This document shows positions 1 to 6,782 of a stretch of 21,871 nucleotides of DNA, piece after piece. Source of the stretch: Victivallales bacterium (GTDB lineage Bacteria > Verrucomicrobiota > Lentisphaeria > Oligosphaerales > Lenti-02); NCBI GenBank assembly GCA_018648945.1, contig JABGQJ010000038.1, forward strand, positions 1 through 21,871. The letters are read 5' to 3'. The notes below the pieces were generated by a model. It worked only from the letters and a program-made list of their open reading frames with translations. It was not told the DNA's origin and did not search any database. The position numbers and the translations under genes were made by a program. Numbering within the stretch: position 1 is the first letter of the stretch; each line of letters opens with the position of its first letter.

Positions 1-167
1 ATGCCGAAGTGGCGTTCGGTGGCCCCCAGTTCGGTCAGGAACTTCGTCCTGGGCGCGCCGATCAGGCAGCACCGGAAGTAGGTCATCCCCAGCAAGCCGG
101 CCACCGTCACGATTCGCCAGTGGCGCCGGAAGGACGAGGGCTCGGGATGGTCTGCGGCGGCATCCAT
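1..167 (-). CDS. MFS transporter, N-terminal fragment (runs off left edge)
   Basis: Reading leftward from the ATG at 167, the frame stays open for 55 codons to the window edge. After a short polar, basic N-terminus comes the segment IVTVAGLLGMTYFRCCLIGA, followed by PRTKFLTELGATERHFG. A first membrane helix followed by a ...ELGAT..HFG loop is typical of the start of major facilitator superfamily permeases in Lentisphaerota-like genomes. The substrate cannot be told from this fragment. Its position, divergent from a secreted carbohydrate-related protein gene, makes sugar or oligosaccharide uptake a reasonable inference. No clear Shine-Dalgarno sequence lies ahead of the ATG; the upstream bases are GGGCCTCCC. 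The call rests on only 55 residues, and the rest of the gene lies outside the window. Confidence 0.6.
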   Translation of the reverse strand, partial: MDAAADHPEPSSFRRHWRIVTVAGLLGMTYFRCCLIGAPRTKFLTELGATERHFG

Positions 168-227
168 GGGAGGCCCTGCGCGAGGGTGGCGGATTGGCGG
201 CGGCGTACTGTATCCCCCCGGACGTCC

Positions 228-250
228 CCCGTCGTCACGCTGGCGACGGG
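228..250. repeat. Inverted repeat CCCGTCG-N9-CGACGGG next to a promoter
   Basis: This is a perfect 7-bp inverted repeat (228-234 and 244-250) with a 9-bp spacer. It ends exactly where the TTGACA -35 candidate at 251 begins. It lies in the 162-bp region between the divergent MFS and CBM9/DUF4091 genes, so it is better read as a regulator binding site than as a terminator. The regulator is unknown. Confidence 0.4.
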
Positions 251-278
251 TTGACACCTTTCGGAGCGAAGCCATACT
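251..278 (+). promoter_or_regulatory. Candidate sigma70-type promoter for the CBM9/DUF4091 gene
   Basis: A perfect TTGACA (251-256) is followed after 16 bp by CATACT (273-278), which matches four of the six TATAAT positions. Transcription would start near 285, leaving a leader of about 45 nt before the ATG at 330. The Shine-Dalgarno AAGAGG at 315-320 is 9 nt from that ATG. Confidence 0.5.
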
Positions 279-329
279 CACCGGAGCTTGCCAGCACGCG
301 CGATCTGCCATATCAAGAGGACGATGACG

Positions 330-3300
330 ATGAAGCGGACCCTCCTTGCTCTGAGCCTATTTCTCCCCCTGTTTGCAGCCCTTGCTGTCCCTCCGGTTCC
401 TAGGTTGACGATCGGTCGGGCTGCCAGGCCGCCGGTAATTGATGGTGCAGTGGGGGCGGACGAGTGGCAAGGCGCGGCCCGTTTCGAGCATTTTGTCGAG
501 CTGGACTTTTCCCGCCAAGTCCCCGTGCAGACGCAGGCCCGGGCACTGTGGGACGACCGGAACCTGTATCTGGCAGTCACCTGCCTGGAGCCCAACGTCA
601 AGGGGATCAAGGCCTACTCGACGAAGCGGGACAGTTCCATTTGGCGCGACGACTGCGTTGAGATCTTCCTGGACACCAACCACGATCGCAAGAGCTACAC
701 CCAGATCATCCTCAACTCCAAGGGGGGGATCTTCGACCGCCAGTCCCCCGGCGACGCCAACTGGAACGGGGATCTCACGGTGGCGACCAAGGTCGGCACG
801 GATGCCTGGACGGTGGAGGTCACCATCCCCTTCCAGACCCTTGGGGTGACCCCGAAGCAGGGCATGGTCTGGGGGCTGAACCTCGGCCGGGAACGCTACG
901 CCAAAGCCAAGTCCCCGCTCAGCGCCTGGTCTCCCACACTCGGCAAATTCCTGGTTCCCGAACGCTTCGGCGAGGTGGTCTTTGGCGAGACCAGCGATTC
1001 CCCGTCCATCGCCTTCCCCACCGTTTCCTTCGGGCCCAACCGGCTGACGCTGGCCGACTGCGCCGCCAAACCCCAAGCCACACTCATGCGCGATTGGCCC
1101 GCCAAGCTGCCGCGCCCCTGGCAGACCCCTGAGCCGGCGCTCAGCAAGGACGGCAACGGCTGGGAAGCCACGTTCCGCATGGTGGATGGCAGCGAGACCG
1201 CTCTGGTCGTCGAGACGCCCGGTTCCCGCCAGGCATTCCCGCTGGTCGTGAATCCCACTGCACAGACTGCTTTGCTCGCCCGGTTGGTAGTGGGTCTCAC
1301 CGAGCGCGCGCAAGGCGATTCGTCCTTCGCCCAGGAATTGCGCCAGATCCTGGCCAGCGCTTCGACCGAAGTCGAGGCCTTCACCAAGAGCAATCTATCC
1401 CGGGCCGACTCTCTCCCAGCCAAGCAGTGGGCCACCCAGGCCGGCAAGCAGCAGTCTCTGGTCCGCAAGCTCAGCGGCCTCAGCTACACAGTCTGGACAA
1501 AGGACCCGCTCGAGCCCTTCGCACGCGCGGAGATGCCGCCTTCGCTCAACCCCGTTGCCCTGGCAGATATTCTGGCTTGCGGCAATGAGACCGAGGCTAC
1601 CACCATGGTCCTCACCAACCTCGGGTCCACGCCGCTTGAAGGACGCGTGCGCGTGGCCCCCCTGGTGCTCACAGACGGCGCCGATGGCGCGTTTGAGCAG
1701 GCCCCCAACATTCTCCGCAACGGGGACTTGGACGAGGATCAGAACGCCGATGGCATCCCCGATCATTGGAAACCCATCCCCAGTCGCGGCATGGCCTATG
1801 CCATTGAGCGTGATGCGGCAGGCGATACCTCGTTTGTCCTCTCGGCCAGCGCCAAGGGCGGCGAGCACAGTTCGAACTTCCGCCAGACCATCCAGCTCGA
1901 AGCTGGGAAGACCTACACCCTCGCCGCCGAACTGTCCGCGGAGGATTTGCCGCCCAAGGCGGCCAGCGTGCAGATCATCAACGAGGGCTGGACCTGGAGT
2001 TCCAGCGTGGTCCCGGTGGCGCCGAACTCCCGCCGCATGCTCTACTCCCGATCCTTCCGCGCGCCGGAGTCGGACTTCTTTCAGGTCATCCTCCGGTGCG
2101 ACGAACCACGGGCCGGGGTGATCCGCTACCACCGGGTGCGTCTGGTGGCAGGCCAGGCTACTGCCGCCGCCCTGTCTCCCGAGGCCATTACGCTCCATGA
2201 GGTGCTTTTCCAGGAGCTGCGCGGCGGCACGACGGTGGCCGACCCACTGCCGGTGATGAACCAGGCCCAGAGTCTGGTCGTGCCTCCTGGCGAGAGTCGC
2301 CAGGTCTGGGTCAGCATCAACACTGCTGCCTTGCCGCCGGGGCGCTACACGACTGGCCTCAGCTTCACCCCCTTCGATCGGGAGCTTCCTGCCAAGACGT
2401 TGCCGGTCTGGGTGCGCGTCCTGCCCGTGCGGCTTCCCGACCGCATGCCCATCGCTGTCTTCAACTGGGACTACGCCAAGACCGAGCCCGAAGTGGCCGA
2501 TCTCGCCAACCATCGGACCAATACCTTCCTGGTCAACACCCGTCCCCTGATGGAATTCAGCCGTGACGGTACTCCCAAGGGGACAGTCGACTGGCAGCGC
2601 TACGACATCGGTCTCCGCCGCAAGCTCGCCTATGCTCGCGCCAACGGTGGCACCATCATTTTCTCCTACGGCATCATCCGGGACTTTGAGCGGCGCTTCT
2701 CCAGAAGGCTCGGCTGGACCTTCATGGACGAAACGTGGCAGAAGGCGTTCAAGACGTGGGTGCTGGCGTTCGAGCGACATCTGCGCGACGACATCGGCCT
2801 GAAGTACGAGGAGTACGCGGTCCAGCTCTGGGACGAAGCCACCCGCGAGCATGCCGAACAGACCGCCCAGGCCGGGGCCTTCCTCCGCACGTTCGCGCCC
2901 AAGATGCGGACCTGCATGGACGGCGCGCAGAATGTGGCGGAAATCCGCTTGATGGACCCCGTGATCGACCTTTGGATTCCCCACCAGACCACGCTCTACA
3001 GTCACCAGGAACGGGTCGAGATCCGCGCCCTCTACCGTGAACTCATGGCCCGCGGCGAGCCGGTCTGGACCTACACCTGCAGCACCTTCATGAAGGCGAT
3101 GTCCCCCCTCGACTACTACCGGCTCAAAGAGTGGCGCGTCTGGGATCTCGGCCTGCAGGGCAGCTGCTACTGGGCCTACAACAGCATGCGCGGGGATCCG
3201 TGGAACGACTTCGATGGGAATCTCGCCGACTGTGGGGTCATGTACGAAGGCCAGACCGCCCCGATCACCTCCCGTCGCTGGGAAGCCACCCGCGACGGGC

Positions 3301-3761
3301 GGGAGGACTACCTCTACCTGCACCTGCTCCGGGAGGCGGCCAAGGGCCAGCCGAAGGCCAACGAACTGACCGCCTACATCGAGAGGACAGTGGACGCGGG
3401 GATCAAGCTGACCAACGACCCCGCCGCTTTCCAGACGCTTCGGCGCGAGCTGCTCGGGAAACTGGCACAGACAGTTGGGGGCAAGCCCTTGGCAGTTACC
3501 AAGCCACCCGAGGCCGTCCCCATCTCCACCGGCCTGACCATTTCCTGGCAGACCGCTGTGCCCAGCCAGGGCATTCTCTTCTGGCGGCAGCCTGGTCGCG
3601 CCCAGTGGCAGCAAGCCGCGAGCGGGGAGCCCAAGAAGCGGCAGACGGTGTTCCTGCCCCGGCTCCATCGCGGTCCCATCGAGTGGTACCTCATCGCCTG
3701 GGACGAGACCGGCGCGAGCGCTCGCGTGCTCTCCGGCCTCCTTCCCGCCAACTGGTTCTGA
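330..3761 (+). CDS. Secreted CBM9-like / DUF4091 multidomain protein
   Basis: The protein has 1143 residues. I chose the ATG at 330 because it begins a clean signal peptide (MKRTLLALSLFLPLFAALA) and sits 9 nt after AAGAGG. The in-frame ATGs at 288 and 324 are poorer. Residues about 26-225 look like a CBM9-type (DOMON-like) carbohydrate-binding domain, with VIDGAVGADEW, an ALWDDRNLYLAVTC strand and WRDDCVEIFLD. Around 460-630 there is a CBM4/9-like jelly roll beginning with NGDLDEDQNADGIPDHW. Residues about 700-1005 match DUF4091, a glycosidase-like barrel: YAVQLWDEA, the tryptophan-rich YWAYNS...GDPWNDFDG, and RRWEATRDGREDYLYL near its end. The last 80 residues (TISWQTAVPSQGILFWR) resemble a fibronectin III or purple-acid-phosphatase N-domain fold. 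DUF4091 has no settled activity; a role in binding or cleaving an extracellular glycan is inferred from the domains and neighbours. Confidence 0.85.
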   Translation: MKRTLLALSLFLPLFAALAVPPVPRLTIGRAARPPVIDGAVGADEWQGAARFEHFVELDFSRQVPVQTQARALWDDRNLYLAVTCLEPNVKGIKAYSTKRDSSIWRDDCVEIFLDTNHDRKSYTQIILNSKGGIFDRQSPGDANWNGDLTVATKVGTDAWTVEVTIPFQTLGVTPKQGMVWGLNLGRERYAKAKSPLSAWSPTLGKFLVPERFGEVVFGETSDSPSIAFPTVSFGPNRLTLADCAAKPQATLMRDWPAKLPRPWQTPEPALSKDGNGWEATFRMVDGSETALVVETPGSRQAFPLVVNPTAQTALLARLVVGLTERAQGDSSFAQELRQILASASTEVEAFTKSNLSRADSLPAKQWATQAGKQQSLVRKLSGLSYTVWTKDPLEPFARAEMPPSLNPVALADILACGNETEATTMVLTNLGSTPLEGRVRVAPLVLTDGADGAFEQAPNILRNGDLDEDQNADGIPDHWKPIPSRGMAYAIERDAAGDTSFVLSASAKGGEHSSNFRQTIQLEAGKTYTLAAELSAEDLPPKAASVQIINEGWTWSSSVVPVAPNSRRMLYSRSFRAPESDFFQVILRCDEPRAGVIRYHRVRLVAGQATAAALSPEAITLHEVLFQELRGGTTVADPLPVMNQAQSLVVPPGESRQVWVSINTAALPPGRYTTGLSFTPFDRELPAKTLPVWVRVLPVRLPDRMPIAVFNWDYAKTEPEVADLANHRTNTFLVNTRPLMEFSRDGTPKGTVDWQRYDIGLRRKLAYARANGGTIIFSYGIIRDFERRFSRRLGWTFMDETWQKAFKTWVLAFERHLRDDIGLKYEEYAVQLWDEATREHAEQTAQAGAFLRTFAPKMRTCMDGAQNVAEIRLMDPVIDLWIPHQTTLYSHQERVEIRALYRELMARGEPVWTYTCSTFMKAMSPLDYYRLKEWRVWDLGLQGSCYWAYNSMRGDPWNDFDGNLADCGVMYEGQTAPITSRRWEATRDGREDYLYLHLLREAAKGQPKANELTAYIERTVDAGIKLTNDPAAFQTLRRELLGKLAQTVGGKPLAVTKPPEAVPISTGLTISWQTAVPSQGILFWRQPGRAQWQQAASGEPKKRQTVFLPRLHRGPIEWYLIAWDETGASARVLSGLLPANWF

Positions 3762-3774
3762 TGCCCAATCGGGA

Positions 3775-5520
3775 TTAGTCCAAGCGGGTGACCCAGAGAA
3801 AATACGGCGTATGGCGTTTCCCGTCCTCTCGGGTAAGCCACGCCTGGAGCATGGCGGGGCCGGGCTTGAGGTCGGTGTCGAGGCGACCGCAGATGTCCTG
3901 GGGGTTGAGGTCGGTCTGCAGTGTCTGGCCGGCGATGGTGAGCTCGGCGTGCGTGCACCCGGCGGCCTTCCCGAGATGGCGCGGCCAGCGATAGAGCTCG
4001 AAGCGGTAGTGCCCCTCGCGAACGATCTCGACGGCCCATGGGCCACCACCGATTATGCCCTTCCGGACACTCCCCTGGCTCCACGGGGAACGGCGGATGT
4101 CCGGGGCGAGGCAGTCGTGGGACATCAGGCGGACCGGATTCTCGGCAGGGGACCCGAGATGGATGCGAACGTGCTGGGTGAAGGTGGGCTCCAGGCTCTT
4201 CCACCAGGCATCGTAGGCGGCCGTCAACTGAGTGACGACGGCAGCGTGCTGGTCGTAGATGTTCCTTCGTTGGCCAGGATCGGCCTGCATGTCGTGGAGT
4301 TGGGTCCGGTTGATCAGGCGCCAGCGTTCGGTCATGACGGCAGTGTTGCGCCATTTCCGGGGGCGCTCGACGCGCTGGGAGTGGACGAAGAGAGTGCGCT
4401 CGCGCAGGCAGGTCGTATCGCCCTCCAGCATGGGGCGGAGCGATACGCCATCCATAGCCGGCCCTGGGGGACGTTTGAGGCCGCACAGGTCCATGAGGGT
4501 GGGTTGTAGGTCGATATGGGCGCAGAGCTGGTCCGCATCGCGTCCCTTGTCCCAGCCATGGGCGGGCCAGTGCAGGAAGAGGGGCACGCGATGCCCCCCG
4601 TCGTAGACAGAGCCCTTCTGGCCGCGCATGCCCGCATTGAAGCCGGACCACTTGTTGGCCTGGCCCTTCTTCTTCGCCATGCCGGCGGCGGTCCCATTGT
4701 CGGTGAGGAACAGCAGCAACGTGTTCTCCGCGAGACCAAGGTCCACCAGACGCTGTCGCAGGCGACCGACATTCTCGTCTATGTTCTCAATCATCCCGTA
4801 GAACTTGGCCATTTTGGCGGGGACGCCTCGTTCCAGATAGGGCTTGGCGTACCTGGGATCGACGATGTAGGGCCCATGCGGAGCGTTGGTGGAGAGATAG
4901 CAGAAGAAGGGGCGTTCCCGACTCCGCTCGACGAAGGCGGTGGCTTCGCGAAACCAGACATCGGTGCAGTAGCCCTTGAACGGCTCTGGCTTGCCGTTGC
5001 GCCAGTAGGTGTCGTCGTTGTAGTCGTTGCCCCACCAGTCCGGCCCCTGCCCGACCCCGCCGCCGCCATGGCGGACCACGTAGTCGAACCCCTGGTCTTC
5101 GGGGCGCAAGGGGGCGTTGTCGCCGAGGTGCCACTTGCCGAACATGCCCGTTCGGTAGCCGTTGGCCCGGAAGATCTCGGCGAGGGTGGTTTCTCCGGGA
5201 TTCATGAGGGAGCGCCCCATGATTGTGTGCCAGACACCGGTACGGTTGCTGTAGCGGCCACTCATGATCGCGGCGCGGGTCGGGGCGCAGGTGGGGTCCA
5301 CGTGGAAGTTCGTGAGCCGAATGCTCTGCCCCCAGAGGCGATCCGTATTGGGCGTCCGGATCATGGAGTTGCCGTGGGCCCCCACATCACCGTATCCCTG
5401 GTCGTCGGTGATGATGAGGATCACGTTGGGTCTCGCAGCCGGGGCGGCACGTCCGAGCAGAGCCGCCATTCCAGATGCGGCAAGGGTCAGAAATCCGCGC
5501 CGGCCAAGTTCTCCGTGCAT
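3775..5520 (-). CDS. Tat-exported type I sulfatase (arylsulfatase family)
   Basis: This 581-residue protein hydrolyses a sulfate ester, presumably on a polysaccharide. Visible sulfatase features are the metal-binding ITDDQGYGD (DD at 39-40), the signature CAPTR (78-82), GKWHLG (128-133), NAPHGPY (H215), FLTDNG (D274, N275), and a K302...H310 segment before RVPLF. Cys78 in C-x-P-x-R is the residue that FGE or anSME converts to formylglycine; neither maturase is in this window. The N-terminus GRRGFLTLAASGMAALLG is a twin-arginine signal, so folded export is expected. The last 130 residues form the beta-rich C-terminal domain common in arylsulfatases. AGGAG lies just upstream of the ATG. The gene converges on the DUF4091 gene with 13 nt between stops and no terminator hairpin. 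The natural substrate is unknown; the nearby GH95 gene suggests a sulfated fucose-containing glycan. Confidence 0.93.
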   Translation of the reverse strand: MHGELGRRGFLTLAASGMAALLGRAAPAARPNVILIITDDQGYGDVGAHGNSMIRTPNTDRLWGQSIRLTNFHVDPTCAPTRAAIMSGRYSNRTGVWHTIMGRSLMNPGETTLAEIFRANGYRTGMFGKWHLGDNAPLRPEDQGFDYVVRHGGGGVGQGPDWWGNDYNDDTYWRNGKPEPFKGYCTDVWFREATAFVERSRERPFFCYLSTNAPHGPYIVDPRYAKPYLERGVPAKMAKFYGMIENIDENVGRLRQRLVDLGLAENTLLLFLTDNGTAAGMAKKKGQANKWSGFNAGMRGQKGSVYDGGHRVPLFLHWPAHGWDKGRDADQLCAHIDLQPTLMDLCGLKRPPGPAMDGVSLRPMLEGDTTCLRERTLFVHSQRVERPRKWRNTAVMTERWRLINRTQLHDMQADPGQRRNIYDQHAAVVTQLTAAYDAWWKSLEPTFTQHVRIHLGSPAENPVRLMSHDCLAPDIRRSPWSQGSVRKGIIGGGPWAVEIVREGHYRFELYRWPRHLGKAAGCTHAELTIAGQTLQTDLNPQDICGRLDTDLKPGPAMLQAWLTREDGKRHTPYFLWVTRLD

Positions 5521-5651
5521 GTCTGTCTCCTGGCGTTTTCAGGGGGTTTCGGCCCGGCGGACGGCGGTTACACAAGATACGGCCGCCTGCTTCAGGCGCA
5601 ACATGTCACCTTCGCCCTGAAAAAAAGGGGCATTGGTTTTGTGCAATCGAC

Positions 5652-5681
5652 TTGACAGGTGGGTACGTGGCATGCTATGTA
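5652..5681 (+). promoter_or_regulatory. Strong-looking extended -10 promoter for the tandem small-protein genes
   Basis: A perfect TTGACA (5652-5657) is followed by an 18-bp spacer and TATGTA (5676-5681), preceded by TGC, which gives an extended -10 element. Transcription would begin near 5688, leaving a leader of about 90 nt before the ATG at 5780. The rest of the 5521-5779 gap must also hold the sulfatase promoter on the other strand, for which I see no convincing match. It includes a small hairpin, CGCCTG-CTT-CAGGCG, at 5584-5598. Confidence 0.6.
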
Positions 5682-5779
5682 TACCCCGTTGATCTTCAGC
5701 GAGGATTGTCGAAGTAACCCGTCCCTACGTAATCGGTGTTAGGTCCCAGTCCCCCACATCCAGAAGAAAGGAAACTGAA

Positions 5780-6103
5780 ATGTCCGAAGAAACTACCGCT
5801 CCCAAGGCCGCCGAGTCCTCCCCCGTCCTGCAGGTTGGCGCCGCCGTCCTGGTCATCGCCCTGGCGGTGTTCATGGTCGTCACGCTCAACAACGTGAAGA
5901 AGCAGCTCGAAGTGCTAAACAAGACTGCCACTGGCATCAGTGAAGCCTCGGCGAACGGCAACCTCGCCGGTTTCCAGATCAAGACAACTGTCGTGGATGG
6001 CGAGAAGGTGATGAGCTTCGTCTCCAAGCCCAGAGACGCCATGGAAGCCGAAGGCGCCATGGGCGAGACCTCCGGTGGCCCTGCTCCCGTTGCTGACAAG
6101 TAG
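5780..6103 (+). CDS. Small single-pass membrane protein, tandem copy 1
   Basis: The protein has 107 residues and I do not recognise a family. The start is supported by AAAGGAAA at 5767-5774 and by the identical start of the second copy. A polar N-terminus (MSEETTAPKAAESS) precedes one hydrophobic helix of about 22 residues (14-36, VLQVGAAVLVIALAVFMVVT). A short amphipathic, coiled-coil-like stretch follows (NNVKKQLEVLNKTATGI), then a polar region with VVDGEKVMSFVSKPRD and a short Gly/Pro/Ala tail without cysteine. The lysines right after the helix do not fix the topology. There is no signal-peptidase or lipobox motif. The good promoter, strong ribosome binding site and tandem duplication suggest high expression. 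It could be an envelope or complex-assembly factor, but nothing in the sequence shows a function. Confidence 0.85.
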   Translation: MSEETTAPKAAESSPVLQVGAAVLVIALAVFMVVTLNNVKKQLEVLNKTATGISEASANGNLAGFQIKTTVVDGEKVMSFVSKPRDAMEAEGAMGETSGGPAPVADK

Positions 6104-6133
6104 CTTGTAGAAGCGTACCCGTCCCGATTCTTC

Positions 6134-6166
6134 CGCGCTCCGATGGATTGTCTCCACCGGGGCGCG
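6134..6166 (+). terminator. Hairpin after small-protein copy 1 (probably a partial terminator)
   Basis: CGCGCTCCG (6134-6142) pairs with CGGGGCGCG (6158-6166), nine pairs with one G-U. After a one-base mismatch the inner TGGA/TCCA pairs continue the stem. The following bases are ATCTGTTGGTTCTG, not a real T tract, so termination should be incomplete. Only 38 nt separate it from the next ATG and I see no promoter there, so copy 2 probably depends on readthrough. Confidence 0.65.
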
Positions 6167-6204
6167 ATCTGTTGGTTCTGCACCCCATAGGAAAGGAAAG
6201 CGAA

Positions 6205-6579
6205 ATGTCCGAAGAAACTACTGCCCCCAAGGCCCCCGAGTCCTCCCCCGTCCTGCAGGTTGGCGCCGCCGTCCTGGTCATCGCCCTGGCGGTGTTCATG
6301 GTCGTCACGCTCAACAACGTGAAGAAGCAGCTCGAAGTGCTGAACAAGACCGCCACTGGCATCAGTGAAGCCTCGGCGAATGGCAACCTCGCCGGTTTCC
6401 AGATCAAGGAAACTGTCGTGGATGGCGAGAAGGTGATGAGCTTCGTCTCCAAGCCCAGAGATGCCATGGAAGGCGAGTGTGGCGCTGGCTCCGGTGGCAG
6501 TTGCGACGCTGGCGCTGCCTGTGGCAGCTGCGCCGCTCCTGCTGGTGGCAGTTGCCCAGCTCCTGCTGCCGACAAGTAG
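6205..6579 (+). CDS. Small single-pass membrane protein with Cys-rich tail, tandem copy 2
   Basis: The protein has 124 residues. The ATG at 6205 is preceded by AGGAAAGGAAAG (6189-6200) and aligns with the start of copy 1. An in-frame ATG at 6148 lies inside the upstream hairpin and is rejected. Residues 1-88 are nearly identical to copy 1: polar N-terminus, one membrane helix, coiled-coil-like segment, and VVDGEKVMSFVSKPRDAME. The tail is different: about 35 residues of Gly, Ala, Ser and Pro with five cysteines, in repeats such as GGSC, AACGSC and GGSCPAP. Such a tail could form disulfides, bind metal, or be the site of modification. The Ala-to-Pro change near residue 11 and a Thr-to-Glu change before TVVDGEKV are the main differences in the shared part. 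Family and function are unknown. Confidence 0.85.
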   Translation: MSEETTAPKAPESSPVLQVGAAVLVIALAVFMVVTLNNVKKQLEVLNKTATGISEASANGNLAGFQIKETVVDGEKVMSFVSKPRDAMEGECGAGSGGSCDAGAACGSCAAPAGGSCPAPAADK

Positions 6580-6610
6580 TCTCGCGGAGACCCACTTGGT
6601 CCGAATCCGC

Positions 6611-6654
6611 CGCGCCCCGCTGGATGCGTATCCATCGGGGCGCGTTTCGTTTGT
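6611..6654 (+). terminator. Intrinsic terminator after small-protein copy 2
   Basis: CGCGCCCCG (6611-6619) pairs perfectly with CGGGGCGCG (6636-6644). Inside it, after one mismatch, TGGAT/ATCCA pairs around a GCGT loop. The stem is followed by TTTCGTTTGT (6645-6654). This is the same design as the hairpin after copy 1, but with a better stem and a T tract. Confidence 0.85.
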
Positions 6655-6672
6655 GCCAAAGAACCGTCTGCC

Positions 6673-6696
6673 CCTGCTCCGCACATGTGCGGCAGG
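6673..6696. repeat. Palindrome CCGCACATGTGCGG with flanking CCTG/CAGG
   Basis: A perfect 14-bp palindrome (6679-6692) is extended by CCTG at 6673-6676 and CAGG at 6693-6696, with two unpaired bases on the left. It lies about 90 bp past the GH95 stop codon on that gene's downstream side. On the minus strand no T tract follows, so it is a poor terminator. It may be a protein binding site. The rest of 6655-6782 is GC-rich with no gene that I can see. Confidence 0.3.
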
Positions 6697-6782
6697 TGTT
6701 TGGGGCCAGAGAGAACGGACGAGGCGGCCCGGGGGCCGGATCGAGCATCCCGCCCCACCGCCCTTGATTGCGGGCCCCGCGG

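Larger units (their letters stand above)
5767..6644 (+). repeat. Tandem gene duplication (two units, about 425-bp period)
   Basis: Unit 1 is about 5767-6166 and unit 2 about 6189-6644. Over the first 270 nt of the two coding regions I count only about ten differences, most of them synonymous. The purine-rich AAAGGAAA ribosome binding sites and the downstream hairpins are also shared, so the duplicated unit covered the ribosome binding site, the gene and the hairpin. Similarity stops at the 3' end of the coding regions, where the tails differ in length and composition. The duplication is recent, or the 5' halves have been kept alike by gene conversion. Confidence 0.9.

Noticed and set aside
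1395..4049. Open frame of 884 codons on the minus strand across the DUF4091 gene and part of the sulfatase gene
   Set aside because: Its translation has no recognisable domain and is a by-product of GC-rich codon usage. The opposite strand carries a clear signal peptide and conserved domains.
4516..5655. Open frame of 379 codons antisense to the sulfatase
   Set aside because: The sulfatase signature motifs lie on the other strand and this translation resembles nothing known.
6148..6204. Earlier in-frame ATG for small-protein copy 2
   Set aside because: It lies inside the hairpin after copy 1 and lacks a ribosome binding site. The 6205 start matches copy 1.
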